Source of the DNA: Neurospora intermedia
Taxonomy: Eukaryota; Ascomycota; Sordariomycetes; Sordariales; Sordariaceae
Length of the DNA: 64,000 bases
Assembly: GCA_037102815.1 (NCBI GenBank)
Contig: BTPP01000008.1
Location: forward strand, 1,736,001-1,800,000
Reading direction: 5' to 3'
Below, one piece after another: positions 1-11,602 of the stretch (position 1 is the first letter of the stretch; every line of letters starts with the position of its first letter). The notes beneath the pieces are model-generated. The model saw nothing but the letters and a program-made list of their open reading frames with translations, searched no databases and was not told where the DNA came from. Both the position numbers and the translations under genes were made by a program.

Positions 1-1760
1 ATACCCTATATAACCTCCCTAATACTATAGTATCGGACCGCAACTCCCAATTCGTATCCCTATTTTAAATTACTATCTATAAGAGGCTAACTATTAAAAG
101 GCTATTAAATTCCGCTTTCTACCCTCAAACGAACGCCCAAACGGAACGTATTAATATAAAAATAGAATAATATTTACAAATCTTTATAAATTAGGTACAA
201 ATGGACTAAATTAAATAATTACTACTAATGGAGTTCGCTAGTAATAATATAATTTTAAAAATTATAAAAATTACCCTATTCTTCGCTAACTACAATTTTT
301 ACCTACGGATAAATATCGAATTATCCTCTATTATACTATCCTAATTCTCCCTAGCTTAATAGAAGGAGTATTTAAAAATTTATAAATTAGTAGCCCAATT
401 CGAAACTATTTAAAACTATATACGTACTTTAATAAAAAAAATATAAAACTGCTATAAGGTTAATACTAATAAGAAATACTCCAATATGTTAAAATATTGC
501 CCTAGGGATTTAATTATACTAAATACGACCAACCTAACTAACGGCTACCCTTATAACAAATTATACCCCTATTAAGAAGGCCCCTTTAAAGTAAAATAAA
601 CGTACTCTTACAACGTTAGGCTTATTTTACCTATTAATATACAATATTCCCTAATATTCTATATTTTTATAATTAAACCCTATAAAGAAAGCCTACCTAA
701 TTAAGCCGCTATTTAAGGGGATATACGTACTAACGAAGGTAGGGTAATAATTAAAATTAATAATTATAAGGAAATACCGGAATAAAAATTTAATAAACTC
801 TTCGATTATAAATAATAGAGGAATAAGTACTATTAATTCTATATAGTAGTATAAATTTACTATAACCCTACCGAAGAATTAATCGCTAATATAATTAATA
901 TAAGGGAAATTATTATTACCTTCTATAATAATTACCCTAAAGCGCCTATCCTACTAAAAATTAAATAATAGCTAAAAATTATAACCTTTCTATAAGAACG
1001 GACCCTAGTACTAACTCCAACACCCCGTACCCTCCAAATACCCCAGCCCCCAGCCCTACCCCCGAAACGCTCTAAATATATTACCGACCTAAAAGAATAA
1101 ATTAATACTACTGTTACGGACATTATAATCGAATAATAAACCCTAGTGTAGAGACTAGTACTAATAATTATAATTACCTTATACGAACTAGGGGCACTAT
1201 CCGAAGAAGATATAAGAAAGTTAAACGAAACTTTCAAAAAGATTTTTAGAAGGCTATTAGAAATATAGTAAGGGAAAAGGCTCCCTACGAAGAATATAGA
1301 AAATAAATTAGAAATAGGGATCTACCGGTAAAGTAATAATAATTAAACTGCAGAGGAGCTTAAGAATATAAGGAGGACTAAGGAGCTCGAAGCTAGGGAG
1401 TCTCACTCGCAAATAGAAGAGTTAGAGGACGGAAATTAAAGAATAATCTATTATTTTATATATATATAAATTTAGAAGCTCTAGAACTTCTTTTGTAGGG
1501 AGGTAATATTATAGGATTAGTTGTAATTGCCTTGTATATACACAGCTCCTACTACGAGCAATTGAGCCTCGTATTATACTATTACTACTATTGGCCAATA
1601 GTATATTACGTACGTATATACGTACGATTGGTCTGAGCTCTGGGTATAGCTTTCGTACCTTACCCTATATCGCCAGACCTATACACACCTCTCTTTCCCT
1701 CTCTTCGTACAACTACGCATATCCAACCAACCCCCCACCCTTAGCCTTGCCCCGTAATAT
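1..1760 (+). mobile_element. Ty3/gypsy chromovirus fossil, 3' end (integrase C-terminus, chromodomain, LTR)
   Basis: Degraded 3' part of a plus-strand Ty3/gypsy chromovirus, cut by the window's left edge. At about 100-150 the plus strand still resembles the integrase YHPQTDGQTERVN-type motif, at about 540-690 the integrase C-terminal (GPY/F-type) segment, and at about 730-960 the chromodomain. An LTR-like block beginning TGTAGGGAGG follows at about 1,494. CpA and TpG are nearly absent, as expected after RIP. It ends where sequence of the minus-strand Ty3 copy resumes (about 1,760), so it was probably inserted into that copy. The gene is broken by very many changes. The family call rests on order and residual motifs seen by eye. 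Confidence 0.75.
1494..1760 (+). repeat. Probable 3' LTR of the plus-strand chromovirus fossil
   Basis: The block starts with TGTAGGGAGG directly after the chromodomain-bearing end of the element and stops where homology to the minus-strand Ty3 copy begins. It is richer in C/T runs than the internal part. The partner LTR lies outside the window, so the ends are approximate and the duplication cannot be confirmed. Confidence 0.5.
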
Positions 1761-2349
1761 AAATATAGTATATTACTCTTAGGTAAATTCAATTTATACT
1801 TCAGGGACGAGAAAAGCTACGTCCGAGGCGTTAATTAATATAATAGTTTCGTTAACCTTATATAATAGTTGTATAATTATATTTATCCGAGCTCTTTTAA
1901 AAATAAATATTAGCTCTTTAGATTAGTTTAAATATAGTATAATTTTACGAATTTTACTATCTACGGTAGTATCTAGTAAATAAGGATATTGTATATAAAA
2001 ATTATAAGTAGGACGTTTACTTAGGCTATACTAATTATTAAGTTAGGTATTATACTTTACTAGGATAATTCTTAATTACCTTCCTAATAATAGAATATTA
2101 AATTTAGCGAAGACTTCGGTAATAAGAACGTCCTCCCCCCCTTCGATTCTTTTAGAATAAACTTCACCTTGAACTTTCATATTAAAAACTAATCTAAAAG
2201 AATATAGAATAGTATTAAAGTTTAGTTTTACGCTATAATAATAAAGGAAATCTATTTTTAATAGTATATTTAGGCCTAATTTATTAATAATTAAGGCGGA
2301 TATTTGGAAGTACCTATTAACCTTAATACTATTGACCTTTCTTTCTATA

Positions 2350-2425
2350 AAATACAGTTCCCCTGGGCAGAGCTAAAGTCCAGGGGAGACAGAGAGACGC
2401 CCTTGGAAATTACTTAGTACTTTTT

Positions 2426-2477
<52 letters not shown>

Positions 2478-3240
2478 AAAACTCGAAGCTGAACTGAACA
2501 GATAACCTTTAAAAAAGGTATTCTAATAATAACCATTGACCTATAAGCTCGAATAGCTTTTTGGATAAGTAGTTGGACTTCTCCTCCTATATTACTAATT
2601 CTCCCCCTCCCCCCTCCCTATTCTTCTTAAGAAAAAAAAAAAAAAAAAAAAAAAAAAACTCAAAGGCAAAATTTTGAATTTTTTTTTTTCCTTTTTTTTT
2701 CACTTTGACGATTTTAAGCTTTTAACCCTAACCCTAACCCCCTCTCCAAATTCTCAGGGTTAATGGTCTAGTCTGGGACTTGGTCATTTTTGGGACTTGG
2801 TCATTTCTAGGCTACGGTCGCAACCAGAATCCTTCTTTTTGACTTCTTTTGCATTTTTCTCAACAACTAGGGCATGTACTACAATGCGACCGGTACCAAA
2901 ATGACCGCCTTTCTTTTCTCTTCAATCTGACACCGGGTGCATTTTAATGCATTTAACGGCCGCGGAGGCATTGCCGTTGCAAAGGAAAAAGTGGCTTTTT
3001 CGCTCTGCTATTCAAACCGTGTCCTGCTTGGCGCTAGAAATTCCTCTTTGGGACTGCCAAGCCGTGCCAAGACGGGTATTTTTTTTGCATTCCAACCGCT
3101 AATAGACAGATACGCCGCGCCTTCCTCGCTTGCGGCGTTGGAGTGGGCCCATGGACCACGACCTTTGGTGTGGATCTTCCATGTCACCTTTCGGGCCCAC
3201 GACAACGGCCGGGCAAGCTCTGAAAGCATAGGCGTCTCAA
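2350..3240. mobile_element. 0.9 kb insert with normal base composition inside the degraded copy
   Basis: The paralogous stretch at 18,960-19,010 runs straight through this point, so about 890 bp was added here. The insert has ordinary CA/TG content and much higher GC than its surroundings, so it escaped or postdates RIP. It contains a CCCCTGG/CCAGGGG hairpin at its left end, poly-A runs at 2,431-2,476 and 2,632-2,658, a telomere-type TAACCC run at 2,722-2,742, and a repeated GGGACTTGGTCATTT motif. TA flanks both edges. I see no terminal inverted repeats and no recognisable protein; the short ORFs at 2,937-3,335 and 3,008-3,229 overlap on opposite strands and resemble nothing I know. Confidence 0.6.
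2722..2742. repeat. Interstitial telomere-type repeat (about three TAACCC units)
   Basis: The run reads TTAACCCTAACCCTAACCCC. This is the complement of the TTAGGG telomere unit used by most filamentous ascomycetes. Three units are too few to act as a telomere, but chance occurrence within this particular insert is unlikely. Confidence 0.7.
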
Positions 3241-4773
3241 TAAAAATTAAATTTAGTAATTGTATCGATAATAATCTTCGAATTAATACCCTTTATAACG
3301 CTAGGCGGTATTACTTTATATCTTACATTCGGTAAAAACTCTTCGATAAACACTTTATTTACTATTATCGATAAACAACCTAAATTAAAATATATAATAA
3401 CAATAAATATATTAAAATTAAATTTAATATTAACCTATAAATATAATATAACTTTTCGCAAATTTATTTCCCTATTCCTAAGAGCAATATCCGGAATTAC
3501 TTTAATAGTTTATCCTTTAGTAAAAGTAAATAGCGTATATTAGCTTTTATACTATACCTCCAATAAATTAAACTTTTATCCGTCTATTAATATTAGTAAA
3601 TTTACTTAAACGTCTACTTTCCTTAATATTCGGACCCGGCTAAGTAGCTTCTAATTATTTTCGATAAAGGTTACTCAATTATTAAACGAAGGATCGGACA
3701 ACCTATAAAACGTTTAAACTTTTTCTAAATATTTAGGAATTATTATAGATTTAGTATTGGATAATAAATTTAACGATAAAGGTTGTATAGGCCCGTTAGA
3801 ATTAATACTTCTAATAAGAACTATATTAAGAATAACCGTCGGTTCGTTAATTATTACGTATAAAAGAATATAAAATAATAAAATACTAGTAGATAAAAGT
3901 TTATTAGGGGTTAGATAGCTAGTAAAATAGGTAGAAGGTTTATTATTATATTTAACTTTGGAAATATTTATTATAGATTCTTCTACCTCTTTTTCGAAGT
4001 CCCTAATAAAATAGTAACTTTTATTTTATAAGTAGTAAACCTTATTATTTATATTAGAGTCGTTCGTGAAAATTATTATAGTAGAGGTATAAATATAATG
4101 GCCGTCTTATAAAATTTAATAGCGTTTAAATCTTTTACCCTAACGATATTAACGGCCGTTATTATTACCCGACCGGCCTATATTACGCTTATTAAATTTA
4201 TTACTAAAGTTCTTAAATCTTTTATTAAAATAAAATTTCCTACCTATTTTACTATTGAATTTACTATTATAAAAAGAGAAATTCTTTTAGAAAGGTTTAT
4301 TACTATTATAGTTTCCCTAAAAACTAGTATAAACGTTAGAATTATTATTCTTATTATTAAAGCTATTAATAGTATAGTAAATTAACTGTCCGCTCTTTAA
4401 CGATTTAAGAAGCTAATAGCGCATCAATTTAGCCTTCTACTCAATTTTACTAATATAATCGCTAAAACAAATATTTTATTCCGGAAGAACATATACAATT
4501 TGTATTATTAAGTGTAGATTATTTTATAAGTAAATATAAAATTAAAAGTCCGACGTATCTCTTTAGAAACGGGTATACCGAAATAATTGAATTAAATAGT
4601 TATAAAGTAATAATACGTCGGTTTTATATAATTCTATAATAAATTTATTCGTATTTAACTATTTTTACACTTTATATAATTTAGTTCTAAAAATAATACT
4701 AAACGTATTAAGAATTTTATTAAAATTATTACGAAGGTTATTATATTTATCTTTAAAAAGGGTAAAACTCTAC

Positions 4774-5116
4774 TAATATTACACGAAGATGTGCTTTACA
4801 AGTAATAATAATAGAGAATAATAAAGTAAACAACTAATTGCTGGATAGAGTAATAGTATGTAACGATTAACGATAGTCTTATTAAAGGAAGCTGAAGATA
4901 AGACTTATCGCAAGCCTCAACCTAGGACTTCGTATACAACTTTATTAAGTATAAGTAAAATAGATATAAGGTTAGTATAATATAAATTAATAATCCGTTA
5001 ACTTTAATAGAGGTTAATAGGACGAGTACTTTTATATAATAGATTATACGCTTTAACGAACCGCTACTATAATAAAATAGAATATTTAAATATTTATTAA
5101 GAATGCCCTATAATAT
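4774..5116 (-). repeat. 3' LTR of the fuller chromovirus, shared with the truncated copy
   Basis: Matches 22,636-22,978. On the minus strand it is preceded by a purine-rich tract (GAGGAGGAAA, about 5,117-5,126) of the kind that primes plus-strand synthesis, which supports its identity as a 3' LTR. On its other side it leads straight into gag sequence of the truncated copy, so one LTR serves both copies. Confidence 0.75.
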
Positions 5117-5699
5117 TTCCTCCTCGATAAAAGGAGAAGAGTGTTCGCTATTTATATAATATTATTAAATTTAATTATATATATAAAAGATCCGGTTATT
5201 TATTAGAGTTTCTATTTATTTATTTATATCTAAATTAATTAATAGATATAAAAACGTACGCCTATCTAAATAGAATATATAGTTCGATAACCTAATATTA
5301 ATCCCTTAGTAATTATATCCGCAATAAGGTAAGCGATTATTAAATTTATCCTCCTTTATTTTATTATTTTCGTTTATATAATATATATTTTAATAGGAAT
5401 ATTTGTATCCTAGTAGAGAGTCCTCCTACTCTTAATTAGTAGGAAGGTAATTATAGCGAGGGGAGTAGGTAGAAGATAAAGTATCGAAGCGAGAGTTTGA
5501 GCGAGTTGATATAGTATAAAGTTTATTAGATAATCCGGTTAAATTAAATATAAATTAAGGCGAAAGGTTGCTAGAACGAATATTACGAAGAATAGTAATA
5601 TTAGGAAGAGTATTAGGTATATAGGTTCTATTGGTAAATAAAATTGTAGGATAGTATTAAATATAAAACTTTTACACTTCTTTAAATTTAATGCGAAGG

Positions 5700-7470
5700 G
5701 ATATTAATTCCACTTATATCGTTTATATAATTCTTCCCTAATATTCGTTAGAAGCCGCTAATACTATAATCTATTTTTCCGAAGCGTTCGCTAATATTCC
5801 TTTAATTTCTTTACGAGAAATAAAGTTGATAAGTATTATAGGTTTTTTATTAACTTCGATAGTATAATTAACTATCTTTTTAATTATAGGAAGTTTATTT
5901 AAGGCCGACTTAGTAAGTATTACTTAAGTGTAATAAAGATAGTTAAGTTTATTTAGTAGACTACCGATCTACTTAGGAAGTTTAATATTATAATTAGAAT
6001 ATTAGATAGCGAGTAACGTTACTTTTAAAGGGATATAATCGGTAAAATTAGTATTACTATTATATTTCTTATTAAAAGTAAAATTAAAAGCTATTTTAAT
6101 ATTACGAATTAACTTATATTATAAAAAAGAATAATTACTAGCGAATTATCTTTTATATTCCTCCTTATTCTCTATACGTACCTTAACGATCTTCTTAATT
6201 TCCGTACGTAGTTCTTAATCGACCTTAATATTAAAATCAATATAATTTTTATTATAATTAGCGAGGGTATTAGTAAGGGTTAAATATATTTTTCCTTTAT
6301 TATTACTTTTACTAATAATAGCCGAATAGGATTATATAATTCGGGTTGGAACTTTATATACTTTTTTTAAAATTATTTTAACGGTTAGGGTTTTAATACA
6401 AAATAGGATAGAGGCCGGTCTAATTATTAATTATAAAACTTTACAAGCCTTACTAGTTAATTAAGTAATTTCCTTATACTTTTAAATTTTAGAGAAATTG
6501 AAATTACTACTCCTAACGATACGGCTATTAAAGTAAATTATATAAAGAGCCGGTAGGAAGTACGCCTAGAAATGTTCGCTAATAGTAATAAATTCCTTTA
6601 TATATTCTTTTCCGAAAATAGTATCGTTGAATTTAATTACTATTATATAAATTAGGTTAAACTTTCCATTAGAATATAATTCTTAAATTTAAGTATTATT
6701 AAAATTAATAATAGCATTAGGTACCTACTCCTATTAAGGTCTATAGTAATTATTAAGAATTAAATTTTTAGAGAGTCTATTTAATAAGAATATAAGCGTA
6801 AAGTAAGTAAGATTGCCTTCAATAGAATATAAAATTATTATATTTAAATTAATTAATTTATTTATATAATTAATAGTACTATATAAAATAGAATATAATT
6901 TATTTTCGTATAGTACGAAGAAATAATTAGCAGTTAAAATTAATATTATACATTTACTATTATCCGCCTTTTTAGGGTTATATACTAAAACGCCCTAAAT
7001 AGTACCGAAAGATTTAGGGAGGCGAGTAAGCGGATTGTAGGGGGTATAGTTTTAATTAAGGTTATTAAATATATTAATAATATATTTGTAACGGATGTAA
7101 TTAAAAAATTATCCGAGCGGAATTATATTTATTTACTTAATAAAGTCGGTTATAAAATTAAGTAATATAATATATATATTATTAATTCCTAAATTAATAA
7201 TCTTATTAGGAATATTATTAATAGTATAACGGTTGAAGTATTTTACTATATTAGTTAATATACCGAACCGGGGGTTATATTCGAGCGATTGCAGGGCGAA
7301 TTGCCGGTTTATAATAAGACTACATAGGCTATTATCGCAGTTAAAACCGTTAATTTAATTATTAAGGGTAGCGATTGTATTATTAATTAGTAGCGGGGAT
7401 TTTATATTAATATTAATTATTTTAATATATTGAAGTTGTAATTAACGAATGTGAAATAAGATAGATTAAT
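5700..7470 (-). other. Unexplained coding-like block between chromodomain and 3' LTR
   Basis: On the minus strand this part of the Ty3 fossil retains protein-like codon structure over roughly 1.7 kb, lying after the chromodomain and before the 3' LTR. Most Ty3 chromoviruses end soon after the integrase. I could not match it to an envelope, RNase H, transposase or host protein. It may be an extra element ORF, a captured gene or a further nested element; no terminal repeats of its own were found. It is degraded like its surroundings and I assign no function. Confidence 0.4.
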
Positions 7471-10400
7471 AAATAATAATTAGTTTAATAAAATTATTGT
7501 ATAATAAGGGCTATAGTAGAGTTGAGTATTGTAGGGACTAGGTAGGTAGTAGTAAAATTATTAGGGTAAGAAAGAAAAAAGGTGAAAGTAGTTGGATAAT
7601 TTTAATTTCTTTTAAAAATTGTATATACGTATTAAAATTCTTCTTCTACGAGTACCTACTTGCTAGGACTATTTGCTATATATAACTGTGGCTACCGTTG
7701 CCTTTGTACGACCGTATTTACTTGCCCAATTAAAATAGAAAATATTTTAATCGAAATTGTAAGTAGTATATAGTATATTATCCTATATACTATTAGTATT
7801 AAATTTACTTCTATTTAGGCGTACTTTTAAACGGAATTCTAGAAATTTTAATAGAAAAGTACGGAAAATATAATTTCTTACGGAAATATATAATAAAAAG
7901 AAAATAAAATATAAAATAAAGGAAAAAACTCTTAAATTTTTATAGTTTCCGGTAATCTCCCCCTCTTTTAGTAAAAAAATAGTTACTTCCTTTATTTATT
8001 TTAATAGCGCTTTTATTAGATTATATTATTAATATATTAAATTACCCTTTTACAATTGCCTCTAAACGGTAATTCTAACGGATATTTTATATTAAAGTCC
8101 TTTACTAATTCCTTTAAATTCCTTATAAGTTTACTATACGGTTCCTATATATTATTCTTATTTTAGTACCTAATCTATTTAATTAAATATTATATATCTA
8201 ATAGTCCTTAATTTTTAGCTATAAGATTTTCGACCTCCTATTCCTCTTGGCTATTAATTTTGACCGGTAACGGTAGTAGAACTTTACAATTAAAAGGATT
8301 GGGACCCTACGCTAATTTGTAAAAATATATTACGGAGATAATAGGATAGGTACGCTAAGTACTAAGTAAGTCGAATTTATAAATTAGTAGGCTAATTTTT
8401 TTAAGAATCCGATAGGGGCCTATTCTTTTTATTAATTACTTCTTCTTCGGACTTTTAAGTAAATAATAACTTTTACCTAAATGTAAATAAACTTTATTAT
8501 TTATATTAAATATTATTAGAGAATTTTTAAAATTATATTATTTTTTAATAATTATTCTAGTCCGATTAATAAATTTTGTAGCTTCGAATTAATATTCTTA
8601 ATAGATAATAGCTAAAGATTCTATTATAGTAGCTTTTTAATTATCCGGTATAAGTAGATCGAAGGCCGCCCGTAGTTTGAAGCTATATACTAATTTATTT
8701 GGCGATAATCCGATAGTGGATTAAATAGTATTATTCAAATTGTATTGTAATATTATTAATATTAATATTTAAGGAATAATATTCGTCGTATATTATATAT
8801 AAATAGCTATTTTAGTAATTTAGTTCGTTCTTTTCGATTGTCTATCCGTTTGAATATAGTAGGCTATTAAAAATAGTAGATTAATAGCTAATACTTCGAA
8901 GATATTCTTCTAGATAGTAGAAATAAATTTGGGATTTTGGTTGTTGATAATAGCTATTAGTAAACCCTAATTATAAAATTGTAAAGCCCGAAGTAATATT
9001 TTAATTTATTCCTACGTACTATAGGTAGAATATTTAATTATAAGTAGTACCTTCTTATTAAATTTATAGGTAATAGTATATATAGTATTAAATTCCAGGA
9101 AACCTTTTAGAATTTATATAGTACCGGCCGCCTTAATTATTAGTATATTAGTAATAAAGTTTATAGTAATTATATAAAACGGCCTTAGGAATGTTTAAAT
9201 TAGTAATAGTTCTCTAAAGGTCGGCTATTTATTCCGCTAATTTTAATAGTAGATTTCGTAATATTTAACGTATTTACATACTATTTAGGTTTTTTATTTT
9301 ATATAGAAGTATATTAAATTATTTATTATTTAATTAATTCTGAAATAGTATTTCTTATTATATATTAGTTCTAGTATCTTTTATATATAAATCCGAGGAA
9401 TATATAGCCGACGTACGTTTTAATAATTAATATAGTAAAATAATTTATTTTCGAATAAATAAGGGCCCGTCGGTAGATTTAAGCGCTTTCCCAATTATTA
9501 TATATAGATATACCCTAGAGCGTTAACTTTATTAATTAATTGGAGAACTTTAATATATTTAGAATCTTCGGAATAAACTTCGATTAGTTATTAGTAAAAT
9601 TCCGGTACGATAATTAACGAGATTTGATATATATCCGGGATAATTTTAATATATATAAATAAAAAGGCGTTAAAATTATTCTAATAATTAACGTTCTATA
9701 TTTCTATAAAATTAAATTAAATATCGGCTAATTCGTTGGAAGTATCATTCTTATTCGTAGTTTCAGCGGTTAGTAATTTTAATAATATATTTAGTATAAT
9801 ATTTAATAGTTTAGGAATATAGAATACGTTCAAATTGAATTATAATGCTTAATTGGCGGTATTTATAAATTTTAGGTTAGCCTTAATTAGATTTATCGTA
9901 CGTAACGAAGTATGTTTAATGATCCTAGTAGTGGAAGTATAGTTAGTAATAATATTAATCCGATATTCGTTAAATTAAACTATTTTTTGAAGTTTCTATA
10001 GGGCTTAGATAATGGCTACGATTTCTACTTCCGTAGAGTTGTATTTCTTTTCGGCTAGGGATATTAATTTTAATAGGAAATATACTAATTTAATTATAGT
10101 TAATAGGATTTTATTTATTTTAGGAATAGATTCTCCGTCCTATAGACACTTAAGTTGGAAAATATAAATATTATAGATTGAATTACTAGTATTAGTTTTA
10201 ATAAAAAGTATATTACTTTTTATATAATAGAAAAAATATATTTAATTATATAAGTTTTTTTATATAATACGGAAGGTTTCGTATTTTTTGAATATCGGTT
10301 CGAATTTAACCTTAGAAGTATATACCTATTATATTTATTTTATCGAACCTGCTTGTAAATTACCTAATTTATATACTCGCTTTAATAACTCGGTCTTTTT

Positions 10401-11590
10401 TCGATTAAATAGTTCCTCTTTAATAGTAAACTATAGTATATTTTAATGTAATTACCTAGCTATATTAAGGTAGGTTTTAAAATTATTAAGTATATTAGGA
10501 AAGGTTAGCTTTTGAAAGGCTTTAATATAGTCTTCCGTATATTTACGACCTTTTCTATCGATAATATTGTTTAATAATTATACCGAAGGATACTCCGCGA
10601 AAGATTTATTAGTGCTAATATAAATATAATATTTATTAAAGAGATTTATAATAATAGTTAAATAAGCGAAGTATTCTTCTTAAGTATTATTAAAAATAAT
10701 AATATTATTAATATAAGTATATACGAAGGAGTAGTATTCGAAGAATAGCCTATTTATAAATTTTTATGTAAATATTAGAGAATTTTTAAAGCCTATTAAT
10801 ATAACGTTAGATTATTTAAAACCTTGCGGGTTAATAATTACTATACAGTTATAATATTTAATAAAAATAGGTAGTTAGTAGAAGAATCCGGTAGTGTTAA
10901 AGATTAAGAAGAATTTCTTACTGACTATAGTATTAATAATATTTTTTTAGTTAGGTAAAGGGTATATATTAGGTATAATAATACTATTAAATAGGCGAAG
11001 ATTAATTATAGTACGTCCTTTATCGATTCTATTAACTTTTTACTAAATAATAAATACCGGGTAAATAATAAGAATTAATTGTAATATAAATAATATTTTA
11101 CCCTAGGCGTATATTTTATTATATTTCTTATTAAAAAATTTATAGTCTTTAGTACCTAAGGGGTAAGGTTTAATAATCCTTTATTAATTCTACTATCTTT
11201 TAATTAAATTAATATATATTTTATCTTCTTTTTTTATTGGTACGATCCTTCTATCTTTAAAAATATTAATGTACTTATTTAGGAGGCTCTTAATTTGCTT
11301 TGAGAATTCGGGATTTATATTATAAATATTAATATTTACTTTGGAAAGAATAGTTTCGATATTAATAGGTTTAATAATTCTATAAGAAGGTACTTTAAAG
11401 GTACTTTTTTTAATAGCCTCTTCCTTTTTGTCTTTAGTGGTCCTATTAATAAATATAGTATATTACTTTTAGGTAAGTCCGGCTTATACTTTAGGGACGA
11501 AAAAAGCTACGTTTAAAACGTTAATTAGTATAGTAATTTTACTAACCTTATATAATAATTGTATAATTATATTTATTTGAGTTCTTTTAG

Positions 11591-11602
11591 GAATAAATAT
11601 TA
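11591..11602. repeat. Target-site duplication of the LINE, left copy
   Basis: GAATAAATATTA, identical to 18,547-18,558 on the other side of the LINE. The unoccupied site in the paralogous Ty3 copy has the same core at about 1,904-1,914. Confidence 0.8.

Larger units (their letters stand above)
1761..4773 (-). mobile_element. Truncated second copy of the minus-strand Ty3 chromovirus (gag/protease part)
   Basis: This stretch, apart from an insert at 2,350-3,240, is a diverged duplicate of 11,455-11,602 plus 18,547-20,540; most differences are transitions. On the minus strand it covers the C-terminal gag and the retropepsin-like region. It lacks the 2.1 kb of 5' gag present in the fuller copy, so the LTR at 4,774-5,116 abuts mid-gag. 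On the left it is interrupted by the plus-strand chromovirus end. It is heavily degraded, with many breaks, and is RIP-affected throughout. Confidence 0.75.

Noticed and set aside
932-1237. 101-codon minus-strand ORF
   Set aside because: Antisense to the end of the plus-strand chromovirus fossil; no protein features of its own.
2937-3335. 132-codon ORF in the unmutated insert
   Set aside because: Overlaps an opposite ORF, runs across the insert border into degraded Ty3 sequence, and resembles no known protein.
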